Assembly: GCF_034661235.1 (NCBI RefSeq)
Contig: NZ_CP141059.1
Span: forward strand, 4,339,501 to 4,403,500
DNA from: Nocardioides bizhenqiangii
Lineage (GTDB): Bacteria; Actinomycetota; Actinomycetes; Propionibacteriales; Nocardioidaceae
Reading direction: 5' to 3'
DNA: 64,000 nucleotides
Made by a program: the position numbers and the translations under genes. Of this stretch, positions 34,566 through 43,065 are shown one piece after another. Below the pieces are notes generated by a model, which had not been told where the DNA came from, made no database searches, and saw only the letters and a list, made by a program, of their open reading frames with translations. Within the stretch, counting starts at the first letter, position 1, and every line of letters starts with the position of its first letter.

Positions 34566-35431
34566 AGCGCACCCGCCCGTTCGCGCCGGGCCACCCGCGC
34601 CGCGAGCCAGTCGCACAGCCGCGCCAGCGGCACCGTCATCGCGACGAAGAAGCAGGCGACGACGACGTACGGCGTGTAGTTGAAGTTGTAGTTGGCGTAG
34701 TCGCGCGCGGTGAAGAGGGCGTCGAAGATCGACACCGACGCGACGAGAGCGGTGTCCTTCTGCAAGGAGACGAAGTCGTTGAGCAACGGCGGTACGACGC
34801 GCCGGGTCGCCTGGGGCACCACCACGTAGCGCATCGCCTGGCCGCGGGAGAGCGCAAGGGCCTGGGCGCTGAGCACCTGCGACGGGTGCACCGACTCGAT
34901 GCCGGACCGGAACACCTCGGCGACGTAGGCGGAGTAGGAGACGACCAACGCGACCGTCGCCCAGAAGAACGCGCCGTCGGGGAGACCCTGCAGCTCTAAC
35001 GCGGGCATGCCGAACGCGAAGAGGAAGACCAGCAGCAGCGTGGGGATGCCGCGCACCACGTCGGTGTAGACGACCGCGATGCCGCGCAACGGCACCAGCA
35101 GCGGCGACCGGGAGCTCCGCGCGAGGGCGATCGCGAGCCCGATGACCAGGATGATCGGCTCGGCGATGAGGAACATCTTCACGTTGATCCAGAAACCGTC
35201 GACGATCGCCGGCAACGACTCCCGCGCGTGGAAGCCGTCGAAGAAGGACTCCCGCACGCGGGGCCACCCCGGCGAGAGGAGCACGGCGGCGGCCAGCCCG
35301 CCGATCACGACGATGGTCGCGAGGGTGGCCAACCCCATCCGGTTGCGGGTCAGTCGCGCCCGAGCGCGACGGCGCTCCAGCTCCCGTTGGCTCGGCGACC
35401 AGCCCTCCCGGGGCGCCTCGGCCCCCGTCAT
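34562..35431 (-). CDS. Amino-acid-type ABC transporter permease
   Basis: The 289-residue protein starts at ATG 35431, overlapping the binding-protein stop (ATGA). After a basic cytoplasmic tail (REGWSPSQRELERRRARARL), hydrophobic segments include LATLATIVVIGGLAAAVLL, MFLIAEPIILVIGLAIALAR, and FFWATVALVVSYSAYVAEVF. The HisM/GlnP coupling loop is EVFRSGIESVHPSQVLSAQA and ALSRGQAMRYVVVPQATRRV. There is a long insertion before the first permease-domain helix. It probably functions as a homodimer, since no second permease is encoded. Confidence 0.92.
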   Translation of the reverse strand: MTGAEAPREGWSPSQRELERRRARARLTRNRMGLATLATIVVIGGLAAAVLLSPGWPRVRESFFDGFHARESLPAIVDGFWINVKMFLIAEPIILVIGLAIALARSSRSPLLVPLRGIAVVYTDVVRGIPTLLLVFLFAFGMPALELQGLPDGAFFWATVALVVSYSAYVAEVFRSGIESVHPSQVLSAQALALSRGQAMRYVVVPQATRRVVPPLLNDFVSLQKDTALVASVSIFDALFTARDYANYNFNYTPYVVVACFFVAMTVPLARLCDWLAARVARRERAGAL

Positions 35432-36312
35432 TGCAGCTCAGGCACGCTCACGACGTCGGCGGACAGCCACTGCTGCTCGATGTCGGCGAGGGTGCCGTCC
35501 TCCTTGAGGTTCTCGAGCGCCAGGTTGACGCACGGAAGCAGCTCGTTGCCCTGTTCGAAGAGCAGGCCGAACTCCTCGGTCTGGCCGCTCTCGACCTGGA
35601 ACTGACCGACCAGCGTGGAGTCCGGGATCTCCACCGCGCTGATGTAGAGCGCCGTCGGCAGGTCGGCGACGATCGCGTCGAGCTGGCCGTTCTGGAGCTG
35701 CTGCTTGGCGACGTTGGTGTCGTCGAGCACTGCCGGGTCCTCGTCGGGCTGGATGGTCTCCCGGATCGCGGTGAGCGACGTCGTACCGGTCTGGGCGCCG
35801 AGCTTCAGGTCCTTGAGGTCGTCGAGGCTGGTGGCCTCGGCAGCGGGACTGCCCTTGAGCGCGATCACCGCCTGGGCGGCGGAGTAGTAGCCCTCGGAGA
35901 AGTCGACGACCTTGTCGCGCTCCGGCGAGATCGAGACCTGGTTGATGTCGAAGTCGAAGTCCTTGTCCCCCGGCTTGGCCAGGCTGTTGAAGCCGACCTT
36001 GATCCACTTCACGTCGTCCTTGGCGAAGCCCATCTCCTCGGCCAGGGCGTAGGCCACCGCGGACTCGAAGCCCTTGCCGTTGCTCGGGTCGTTGTCGACG
36101 AACCACGGCTCGTACGCCGGGGAGTCGGTGCCGATGGTCAGCACCCCCTCCTCCTTCAGCGGCAGGTCCTCGACCGCGCACTCGTCCGCGGACTCGGCGA
36201 CCTCGCCGGTGTTGTCATCTGCCTCGTCCTCGGGCGAGCACGAAGTCGCGGCGGCGGCCAGCCCTATCGCGGCGAGAGCGACGAGCGTGCGGTGGTCACG
36301 GAGCAGGCGCAT
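35428..36312 (-). CDS. Family 3 extracellular solute-binding lipoprotein
   Basis: The 294-residue protein starts at ATG 36312 with a lipoprotein signal (TLVALAAIGLAAAATSC). The SBP_bac_3 fold is shown by EEGVLTIGTDSPAYEPWFVD, GKGFESAVAYALAEEMGF, VDFSEGYYSAAQAVIALKGS and LGAQTGTTSLTAIRETIQ. The acidic ligand-site region is DFDFDINQVSISPERDKVV. It should capture a polar amino acid or related compound for the downstream permease and ATPase. It heads a four-gene operon ending in a ComB-like phosphatase, all joined by 4-base overlaps. Confidence 0.92.
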   Translation of the reverse strand: MRLLRDHRTLVALAAIGLAAAATSCSPEDEADDNTGEVAESADECAVEDLPLKEEGVLTIGTDSPAYEPWFVDNDPSNGKGFESAVAYALAEEMGFAKDDVKWIKVGFNSLAKPGDKDFDFDINQVSISPERDKVVDFSEGYYSAAQAVIALKGSPAAEATSLDDLKDLKLGAQTGTTSLTAIRETIQPDEDPAVLDDTNVAKQQLQNGQLDAIVADLPTALYISAVEIPDSTLVGQFQVESGQTEEFGLLFEQGNELLPCVNLALENLKEDGTLADIEQQWLSADVVSVPELQ

Positions 36313-36367
36313 GGCGCGATCGTAGCGACGCCGAAGCCGACGTGGGCCACATCACCCGGGCAATGCT

Positions 36368-36381
36368 TGCAACTCGTTGCA
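36368..36381. promoter_or_regulatory. Palindrome upstream of the PadR gene
   Basis: TGCAA (36368-36372) and TTGCA (36377-36381) form an inverted repeat with a 4-base spacer, inside ATGCTTGCAACTCGTTGCAT. It lies about 20 bases before the PadR ATG, where an autoregulatory site would be expected. Confidence 0.5.
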
Positions 36382-36402
36382 TAGGTCGGTCACACTCCGT
36401 CC

Positions 36403-36942
36403 ATGGCCCTCGAGCACGCCCTCCTCGTCGCGCTGCGCGAGCAGCCGGCCTCCGGCCTGGAGCTCGCCCGGCGGTTCGGCCGCTCCATCGGGTTCTTCTG
36501 GAGCGCGACGCACCAGCAGATCTACCGCGTGCTCGGGCGGATGGAGGGCGACGGCTGGGTGCGCGTCGAGACCGTCGCCCAGCAGGGCCGGCCCGACAAG
36601 AAGGTCTACGACGTCACGCCCCTCGGCGAGACCGCGCTCGCGGACTGGCTGGCCGAGCCGACCCCCGAGGCACCGCTGCGCAGCGCGCTCGCGGTGAAGC
36701 TGCGCGGTGCCTCCTTCGGCGACCGCGCTGCGGTGCTCGAGTCGGTGCGCGCACACCTGGCCGATCACCACACCCGGCTCCACCACTACCGGCAGCTGAT
36801 GAAGCGCGACTACCCGAGACCACCCGACAAGTCCGCGCAGGCCGGGCTCGAGCTCGACCAGTACCTCGTGCTGCGCGGCGGCATCCTCATGGAGGAGACC
36901 TGGGTCGCGTGGCTGACCGAGTACCTGGAGGCACATCGATGA
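36403..36942 (+). CDS. PadR-family transcriptional regulator
   Basis: The 179-residue protein begins MALEHALLVALREQPASGLE with the PadR winged helix (LARRFGRSIGFFWSATHQQI followed by YRVLGRMEGDGWVRVETV). It continues GRPDKKVYDVTPLGETALAD, and a C-terminal helical domain (residues ~95-175) resembles the VirR/PadR-C type. The stop overlaps the start of the FadH-like gene (ATGA), so regulator and enzyme are one operon. It probably represses its own promoter through the TGCAA-N4-TTGCA site and responds to a metabolite of the downstream enzyme. Confidence 0.9.
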   Translation: MALEHALLVALREQPASGLELARRFGRSIGFFWSATHQQIYRVLGRMEGDGWVRVETVAQQGRPDKKVYDVTPLGETALADWLAEPTPEAPLRSALAVKLRGASFGDRAAVLESVRAHLADHHTRLHHYRQLMKRDYPRPPDKSAQAGLELDQYLVLRGGILMEETWVAWLTEYLEAHR

Positions 36943-38969
36943 ACACCTCGACGACCGACCCCGCGACGGCGTACCCCCACCTGCTGGAGCCGCTGACGCT
37001 CGGCCGGCTCACGCTGCGCAACCGCGTGGTCATGGGCTCAATGCACACCGGCCTCGAGGACAGCGCACTCAACACCGGCAAGCTCGCGGCGTACTTCGCC
37101 GAGCGAGCCCGCGGCGGTGTCGGCCTGATCATCACCGGCGGCTACTCGCCCAACAAGCGCGGCTGGCTCAAGCCGCTGGCGTCCGAGATGACCACTCGGC
37201 TGCAGGCGATGCGGCACCACCAGGTCACCGACGCCGTCCACGCCGAGGGCGGCGCGATCGCCCTGCAGGTGCTGCACGCGGGCCGCTACGGCTACCACCC
37301 GCTCAGCGTCAGCGCGTCGGCGCGGAAGTCGCCCATCACGCCGTTCCAGCCTGGCGCGCTGTCGACGAAGGGCGTCGACCGGACCGTGTCCGACTTCGCC
37401 CGGGCGATCGCGCTGGCGGAGAAGGCGCGCTACGACGCGGTCGAGATCATGGGATCCGAGGGCTACCTGATCAACCAGTTCCTCGCTCCCCGCACCAACG
37501 ACCGCACCGACGCGTGGGGCGGCTCGGTCGAGAAGCGGATGCGTTTCCCCGTGGAGATCGTGCGGCGGGCTCGCGAGCTGGTCGCGGGCGACTTCCCGAT
37601 CGTCTACCGGATCTCACTGCTCGACCTGGTCGAGGACGGCCAGACCTGGGAGGAGGTCGTCGAGCTCGCTCACCGGCTCGAGGACGTCGGCGTCACCGTG
37701 CTCAACACCGGCATCGGCTGGCACGAGGCCCGGGTGCCCACGATCATCACGCAGGTGCCGCGGGGGGCCTGGGTCGACCACACCGCCCGGCTCAAGGCTG
37801 AGGTGACCGTCCCGGTCTGCGCGTCCAACCGGATCAACACCCCTGAGGCCGCCGAGGAGATCCTCGCGTCCGGCAAGGCCGACCTGGTCTCGATGGCCCG
37901 TCCGCTGCTGGCCGACGCCGAGTTCGTCAACAAGGCCGCCGCGGGCCGCGCCGACGAGATCAACACCTGCATCGCCTGCAACCAGGCCTGCCTCGACCAC
38001 GTGTTCAAGAACCAGAAGGCGTCGTGCCTGGTCAACCCGCGCGGCTGCCGGGAGACGACGCTCGTCCTCCGGCCGACCCGGCTCGCAAAGTCGGTCGCCG
38101 TCGTCGGCGCCGGACCGGCCGGCCTCGCCACCGCGGTCTCCGCCGCGGAGCGTGGGCTCGCCGTCACCCTGTTCGAGAGGTCCGACGAGCTCGGCGGCCA
38201 GTTCAAGCTCGCGATGCGGGTCCCCGGCAAGGAGGACTTCCGCGACACGCTGCGCTACTACCGCCGCCGGCTGGAGGTGCTCGGAGTCGACGTACGACTC
38301 GGCACCGAGGCGACCGACGCCGACCTCGCGGCGTACGACGACGTGGTGCTGGCCACCGGCGTCAAGCCGCGGATCCCGGCGATCCCGGGCGTCGATCACC
38401 CGCTCGTGCTGCGCTACGACCAGGTGCTGGCGGGCGACGTCGTGCCCGGTCGCCAGGTCGCCGTGATCGGGGCCGGGGGCGTCGGCGTCGACGTGTCGGT
38501 GTGGCTGACCCACGACCCCGGCGAGACGCCGGACGAGTGGATGGCCCACTGGGGCGTCGCCGACCCGAGCCTGCACCGCGGCGGGATCACCGAGCCCAAG
38601 CCGCGCGCGCCGCAGCGCGAGGTCACCCTCATCCAGCGCAAGACCACGCCGATCGGCATCGGCCTCGGCAAGACGTCGGGCTGGGCGCACCGCGCCGTGC
38701 TCAAGCAGTCCGAGGTCCGCCTGGTCAGCGGCGCGTCGTACGACCGGATCGAGCCGACCGCCGCAGGCGACCGGTTGCGCGTGCACCTCACGGTCGACGG
38801 CGCGCCCGAGGTGATCGAGGCCGACCACGTCGTCCTGTGCGCGGGCCAGGAGTCCGTCCGCGACCTGGTGGCTCCCGACCGGACCGTGATCGGCGGCGCC
38901 GACCTCGCCGCCGAGCTCGACGCCAAGCGCGCGATCAGGCAGGGCACCGAGGTGGCCGCCGCCCTCTAG
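36939..38969 (+). CDS. fadH: NADPH-dependent 2,4-dienoyl-CoA reductase-like flavo-iron-sulfur enzyme
   Basis: The 676-residue protein starts at ATG 36939. The N-terminal Old Yellow Enzyme-type TIM barrel has LTLGRLTLRNRVVMGSMHTG and LAPRTNDRTDAWGGSVEKRM. The 4Fe-4S ligands are in INTCIACNQACLDHVFKNQK and ASCLVNP. The C-terminal FAD/NADPH module has SVAVVGAGPAGLATAVSAAE and VAVIGAGGVGVDVSVWLTHD. Length and order match FadH (~670), which reduces 2,4-dienoyl-CoA in beta-oxidation of unsaturated fatty acids. Other members act on different enones, so the substrate is probable, not proven. Confidence 0.9.
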   Translation: MNTSTTDPATAYPHLLEPLTLGRLTLRNRVVMGSMHTGLEDSALNTGKLAAYFAERARGGVGLIITGGYSPNKRGWLKPLASEMTTRLQAMRHHQVTDAVHAEGGAIALQVLHAGRYGYHPLSVSASARKSPITPFQPGALSTKGVDRTVSDFARAIALAEKARYDAVEIMGSEGYLINQFLAPRTNDRTDAWGGSVEKRMRFPVEIVRRARELVAGDFPIVYRISLLDLVEDGQTWEEVVELAHRLEDVGVTVLNTGIGWHEARVPTIITQVPRGAWVDHTARLKAEVTVPVCASNRINTPEAAEEILASGKADLVSMARPLLADAEFVNKAAAGRADEINTCIACNQACLDHVFKNQKASCLVNPRGCRETTLVLRPTRLAKSVAVVGAGPAGLATAVSAAERGLAVTLFERSDELGGQFKLAMRVPGKEDFRDTLRYYRRRLEVLGVDVRLGTEATDADLAAYDDVVLATGVKPRIPAIPGVDHPLVLRYDQVLAGDVVPGRQVAVIGAGGVGVDVSVWLTHDPGETPDEWMAHWGVADPSLHRGGITEPKPRAPQREVTLIQRKTTPIGIGLGKTSGWAHRAVLKQSEVRLVSGASYDRIEPTAAGDRLRVHLTVDGAPEVIEADHVVLCAGQESVRDLVAPDRTVIGGADLAAELDAKRAIRQGTEVAAAL

Positions 38970-39099
38970 ATCTAGTGTCAAATCGCTCTCGCAACGAGCG
39001 AAAACGTTCCTTCGGCTGTCCGGATCGGTGCATGCTCGATGCGCCGAACGGATGCGACGGCGTCGGTGAGGCACATCCGCGCCGAACCGAGGAGCTCCC

Positions 39100-40392
39100 A
39101 TGAACCGTCCCGCCCCAAACGCGTCCGCCGAGGCCGAGCGCCGCTTCCCGCGCAGGTTCCTGCTGGCCGTGCCCGGAGGTGCCGCCATCGCTGGCCTCTC
39201 CGAGGCCGCCGTCTCGTCCCGCGCGACGGCGGCGCCCGGAACCGATCCCTGGAGGCTCGGCGGCAACACCAACGTCTCCACCACCGGCAGCAACTGGATC
39301 GGCACCAGGAATCCCGCGCCGCTGATCATCAAGACCACAGCGACCGCGGGCGGGACCCCGGCCGAGCGGATGCGGGTGCAGGCCAACGGCCGGGTGGGGA
39401 TCGGCACCACCGACCCGGGGACGCTGCTCGACGTCGAGGGAGTGGCGCGCAGCGGGGGCGTCGTCCGCGCCACCCACACCGGGACGGGAGCAACGGCCGG
39501 CGCGTTCCGCGGCATCGCCACCAAGGCCGGTGGCTTCGGAGGCTGGTTCAGCGGCAAGGGCGGCGGCGTCTGGGCCCAAGGCAACGGGACCTCCACCCAG
39601 GGCGTGTTCGCCACCGGCACGTTCGGCGTCCGGGCGAACGGCGACGAGATCGGCGTCCGCGGCAGCGGCCCCATCGGGGTGCAAGGGGTGGGCACAGGTG
39701 CCGATTCGTACGGGCTCCGGGGGGACGGCGACCAGTACGGCCTGTTCGCCGACGGCTTCTACGCGGTGTACGGCAGCGGCGAGATCGGGTGCTACGGCTC
39801 GGGCGCCCAGTACGGCCTGTACGCCATCAGCGTTTCGACCGGGATCTTCGCCGACGGCAATCCCGCGGGCTACTTCGACGGCAACGTCGAGGTCACCGGC
39901 ACCGTGACGAAGTCCGGCTCGACAACGCGGATCGACCACCCGCTCGACCCAGAGAACCGGTGGCTGACACACGCGGGCGTCGAGTCACCCGACCGGAAGA
40001 CCGTCTACGACGGCACGGTGGTCCTCGACGCCGGCGGGGAGGCCACCGTCGCGCTCCCGGCGTACGTGTCGAAGCTCAACGCCGACTTCCGTTACCAGCT
40101 CACCTGCGTCGGCGGCCATGCACCGGTCTACGTCGCGCGCGAGATCCGCGACGGCCGGTTCCAGATCGCGGGCGGCAGAGCGGGCCTGAAGGTCTCGTGG
40201 CAGGTCACCGGAGTCCGGCGCGACGACTACGCCCGAGTCCACCCGGTGGAGGTCGAGACGGCCAAGTCCGGTGACGAGCGCGGCACCCGCATGTTCGTCC
40301 CGTCGGGATCCGGGGCGAAGCGGATGCCCACCGGCCGAGCGCGCCGCGACAAGTCGGTCGTCGACCCGCGGACGGTCAGGCAGACGTCCTAG
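39100..40392 (+). CDS. Exported fibre-like repeat protein
   Basis: The 430-residue protein follows GAGGAGCTCCC. Its N-terminus RRFPRRFLLAVPGGAAIAGL resembles a Tat-type signal (twin Arg, modest hydrophobicity). Residues ~100-260 contain repeated short Gly motifs (for example GVWAQGNGTSTQGVFATG, GVRGSGPIGVQGVG, YGLRGDGDQYGLFADG), like beta-helical tail fibres or adhesins. The C-terminal domain (DHPLDPENRWLTHAGVESPD to SWQVTGVRRDDYARVHPVEV) is a module I recognise from other secreted bacterial proteins of unknown role. It is not flanked by phage genes. It overlaps the convergent hydrolase gene by 4 bases. Confidence 0.8.
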   Translation: MNRPAPNASAEAERRFPRRFLLAVPGGAAIAGLSEAAVSSRATAAPGTDPWRLGGNTNVSTTGSNWIGTRNPAPLIIKTTATAGGTPAERMRVQANGRVGIGTTDPGTLLDVEGVARSGGVVRATHTGTGATAGAFRGIATKAGGFGGWFSGKGGGVWAQGNGTSTQGVFATGTFGVRANGDEIGVRGSGPIGVQGVGTGADSYGLRGDGDQYGLFADGFYAVYGSGEIGCYGSGAQYGLYAISVSTGIFADGNPAGYFDGNVEVTGTVTKSGSTTRIDHPLDPENRWLTHAGVESPDRKTVYDGTVVLDAGGEATVALPAYVSKLNADFRYQLTCVGGHAPVYVAREIRDGRFQIAGGRAGLKVSWQVTGVRRDDYARVHPVEVETAKSGDERGTRMFVPSGSGAKRMPTGRARRDKSVVDPRTVRQTS

Positions 40393-41252
40393 CCCGCCAG
40401 CCAGGGCTCGACCAGCTCGTCCCAGAGGTCGGCGTTCGCCTGCCGGAAGAAGCCGTGGTGGCCCATCCGGCGGCCGTCGAGCTGCTCGGGGCTGAACCGC
40501 TGGCGGACGATGTCGGCGGAGGAGTACCAGTCGTGGAGGTGCTTGACGCTCTCCGCGCTCATCAGCTCGTCGTCGGTGAACGACAGCGACATCATCGGCG
40601 CCTTCACCTCGGCGAAGAGGGCGGGCGCCTCGGGGTGGTCGGCCTGGAGGTACTCCGGGTGCAGGCACCAGCGCGCCCACTGCCGCATCGCACCTCCCGG
40701 CAGGTCGCCGATCATCCGCAGCCGGTCGCCGGGGTAGTAGCCCGCGACCCGGATCGCCGCCGGCGCGATCGCGGTCCAGATCAGCGGCGCGATCCATCGC
40801 ACCCCCGGCTGGTTGCGCCGCCAGTAGCCGTCGCCGGCGCTCACCGTGATGACCGAGGCCAGCCTGTTGTGCTCGACGAAGGGCACCATCTGGCCGCCCA
40901 GGCTGTGGCCTACCCAGGTGACGGGGAGGCCGCCGGCGTCGTCGGCGACCGCCTCGAGGACGGCGCGCACGTCGGCGAACCAGCGGTCGACGTCGGCCGT
41001 CTCGGCCTTCATCTCGGCCCGGCTCATCGTGCCGCGGTAGTCGAAGGTCACCGTCCGCCAGCCGCGCTCGGCGAGGTGGGTGGCGAAGGCGGCGTAGTAG
41101 GACGACGGCGTCGCCATGGCCGGTACGACGAGCACGACGCCGCGTGCTTGACCCTCCGGCTCGAACGTGGTGATCGGCAGCGCGCGACCGTCGTCTGCGG
41201 TGACCGCTTGCCTCGTGATTTGCCTCGTGTTATGACGAGTGTCATAGTTCAT
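40389..41252 (-). CDS. Alpha/beta-hydrolase
   Basis: The 287-residue protein is taken from ATG 41252. The fold is shown by GVVLVVPAMATPSSYYAAFA, WRTVTFDYRGTMSRAE and the nucleophile elbow VTWVGHSLGGQMVPFVEHN (Ser in GHSLGG). GDGYWRRNQPGVRWIAPLIW follows. A late Asp (SFTDDELMS) and His (MGHHGFFR) complete the triad. It is an esterase or hydrolase of unknown substrate. The first 15 codons overlap one of two operator palindromes, so expression is probably controlled by the divergent TetR gene; no better start lies downstream. Confidence 0.88.
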   Translation of the reverse strand: MNYDTRHNTRQITRQAVTADDGRALPITTFEPEGQARGVVLVVPAMATPSSYYAAFATHLAERGWRTVTFDYRGTMSRAEMKAETADVDRWFADVRAVLEAVADDAGGLPVTWVGHSLGGQMVPFVEHNRLASVITVSAGDGYWRRNQPGVRWIAPLIWTAIAPAAIRVAGYYPGDRLRMIGDLPGGAMRQWARWCLHPEYLQADHPEAPALFAEVKAPMMSLSFTDDELMSAESVKHLHDWYSSADIVRQRFSPEQLDGRRMGHHGFFRQANADLWDELVEPWLAG

Positions 41253-41279
41253 GTCGTGGAGTTTATGACAACTGTCATA
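41231..41279. promoter_or_regulatory. Twin perfect operators TATGAC-N4-GTCATA
   Basis: Two perfect 16-base palindromes lie between the divergent hydrolase and TetR genes: TATGACGAGTGTCATA (41231-41246) and TATGACAACTGTCATA (41264-41279). Their centres are 33 bases apart, about three helical turns, so two dimers would bind the same face. The first overlaps the hydrolase 5' codons, and the second ends 14 bases before the TetR start. Confidence 0.85.
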
Positions 41280-41293
41280 GCGAAGGCAATAGG

Positions 41294-41866
41294 ATGAGCC
41301 CTGTGGCACGCGACACACGGACCCGGATGATCCACGGCGCCGCGCTGATGATCGGCACCCGTGGGGTCGGGGCGATGAGCCTGCGGGACCTCGCCAAGGA
41401 GGCGGGCGTCCCCCTCGGGTCGACGTACCACCACTTCCCCGGCGGCCGGCAGCAGCTGGTCGAGGAGGCGGTCCGCACCATCGGCGCAGCGGTCACCCGG
41501 CGGATCGAGGTCGGCCGCGAGCGGGGGCCGGTCGCCGCGCTCGACGCGTTCGGTGACGAGTGGCGCAACCAGCTCGAGGCCACCGACTTCCTCTCGGGGT
41601 GTCCGGTGTTCGCGGTCGCGACGGCCGACGACGAGGCCCTGCGCGACGTCGCGACCGAGGTGCTGGAGTCGTGGCAGACCACCCTGGCCGCGGTGCTCGC
41701 GGACGCCGGCGTGGACCCCGGGCGCACGTCGCGGCTCGCGATGTTCATCGTCGCCGCCATCGAGGGGGCGATCGCGCTCTGCCAGGCGGAGAAGTCGATC
41801 GGACCGCTGCGGGACACGATGGAGGAGATTCACCACCTGGTCGACGCCGCCGTCGGAAGTCGGTAG
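41294..41866 (+). CDS. TetR-family regulator (LmrA/YxaF-like)
   Basis: The 190-residue protein starts at ATG 41294 (MSPVARDTRTRMIHGAALMI). The helix-turn-helix is GVGAMSLRDLAKEAGVPLGS then TYHHFPGGRQQLVEEAVRTI, with the TYHHFP motif of the LmrA/YxaF group. The ligand domain includes ATDFLSGCPVFAVATADDEA and MFIVAAIEGAIALCQAEKS. It likely represses itself and the divergent hydrolase through the twin TATGAC-N4-GTCATA sites immediately upstream. Confidence 0.9.
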   Translation: MSPVARDTRTRMIHGAALMIGTRGVGAMSLRDLAKEAGVPLGSTYHHFPGGRQQLVEEAVRTIGAAVTRRIEVGRERGPVAALDAFGDEWRNQLEATDFLSGCPVFAVATADDEALRDVATEVLESWQTTLAAVLADAGVDPGRTSRLAMFIVAAIEGAIALCQAEKSIGPLRDTMEEIHHLVDAAVGSR

Positions 41867-41902
41867 CCACCCCGGCCTCGACACGCACCTACGCTGGACC
41901 AC

Positions 41903-43045
41903 GTGATCGTGGACCGCACCGACGACGAGCTCCGATACGCACTGCCCTGCAAGTGGGGCCTGGTCGACCCGGACGTGCTCCCGGCCTGGGTCGCCGAGAG
42001 CGACTACGCCTGGGCGCCGCCGATCGCCGCGGCCCTGGGCGACGCGGTCGCCAAGGGGCTCACCGGCTACCCCGACTTCGAGCAGGGCGGCGCACTGGGA
42101 GCGGCGTACGCCGGCTTCGCCCGCCGGCAGTTCGGCCACGAGGTCGACCCGGTCGACGTGATCCCGACGGCCGACGTCACCGCCGGCGTCCGGCTGGCCC
42201 TCGACGTGCTCTCCGAACCCCGGCCGGTCGTGATGCCGCTCCCCGGCTACCCGCCGCAGCTGTCGATCGCCGAGATCACCGGACGGCAGCGGGTCGACCT
42301 GGTCGTCGACCCGGATGCCGAGCGGGCCGAGATCGACCTCGGCGCGCTCGACCGGCTCTTCGCTGACGGCGCGCGCACGCTGCTGCTCACCCAGCCGCAC
42401 AACCCGTGGGGCCGGGTCTTCACCCGCGGCGAGCTGGAGGGGATCCGCGACGTCGTACGACGTCACGGCGCGCGCGTCGTCTCCGACGAGATCCACGCGC
42501 CGCTCGTCCACGAGGGTTCACCGCCCCACGTCCCCTACCTCTCCCTGGAGGGCACCGCCGACCACGCCGTCGCGGTGGTCGCGGCGTCGAAGGCGTTCAA
42601 CACCCAGGGCCTCAAGTGCGCCCAGATCGTCGCGCCCGACCCCGCCACCCGTGACCGGCTCCGCAACGTCCCGATGGCACGCAACGACTCCTGGTCACCC
42701 CTCGGCGTGGTCGCGTCGATCGCCGCCTACACCGCGTGCGACGACTGGCTCGACGCCCTCCGCGGCCGGCTCTCCTCGCAGCGCGACCTGCTCGTCGACC
42801 TGCTCGCCGAGCACCTTCCCGAAGCGCGGATGCGGCCGCTCGAGGCGACCTTCCTCGCCTGGATCGACCTCCGGGCCTACCGCCACGACGACCCCGCTGC
42901 GGTGGCGCTCGAGCACGGCCGGGTTCGGCTCGCGCCCGGCCACGACTACCAGCCCGACCTCCCCGGCCACGTGCGGCTCAACATCGCCACCAGCCCCGAG
43001 CGGCTCACCGAGATCGTGCGCCGGATGGCGAAGGCGCTGGCCTGA
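41903..43045 (+). CDS. PLP-dependent aminotransferase-fold C-S lyase (MalY/PatB family)
   Basis: The 380-residue protein starts at GTG 41903. It has the fold-type I landmarks PCKWGLVDPDVLPAWVAESD, LTGYPDFEQGGALGAAYAGF, TQPHNPWGRVFTRGELEGIR, SDEIHAPLVHEGSPPHVPYL and the PLP-binding Lys in VVAASKAFNTQGLKCAQIVA. The FNTQGLK variant and overall pattern place it with MalY/PatB cystathionine beta-lyases, which break C-S bonds of cysteine conjugates; some act in regulation. It sits 36 bases after the TetR gene and may be co-transcribed. Confidence 0.9.
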   Translation: MIVDRTDDELRYALPCKWGLVDPDVLPAWVAESDYAWAPPIAAALGDAVAKGLTGYPDFEQGGALGAAYAGFARRQFGHEVDPVDVIPTADVTAGVRLALDVLSEPRPVVMPLPGYPPQLSIAEITGRQRVDLVVDPDAERAEIDLGALDRLFADGARTLLLTQPHNPWGRVFTRGELEGIRDVVRRHGARVVSDEIHAPLVHEGSPPHVPYLSLEGTADHAVAVVAASKAFNTQGLKCAQIVAPDPATRDRLRNVPMARNDSWSPLGVVASIAAYTACDDWLDALRGRLSSQRDLLVDLLAEHLPEARMRPLEATFLAWIDLRAYRHDDPAAVALEHGRVRLAPGHDYQPDLPGHVRLNIATSPERLTEIVRRMAKALA

Positions 43046-43065
43046 CCAAGGCTCGGCCAACGTGG

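Noticed and set aside
38984..39000. Intrinsic terminator after the FadH-like gene
   Set aside because: The CGCTC/GAGCG stem is only 5 pairs and is followed by AAAACG, not a T-run, so support is too weak to list.
39100..40392. Prophage remnant
   Set aside because: The fibre-like protein has an export signal and is flanked by housekeeping-type enzymes; no other phage gene is present.
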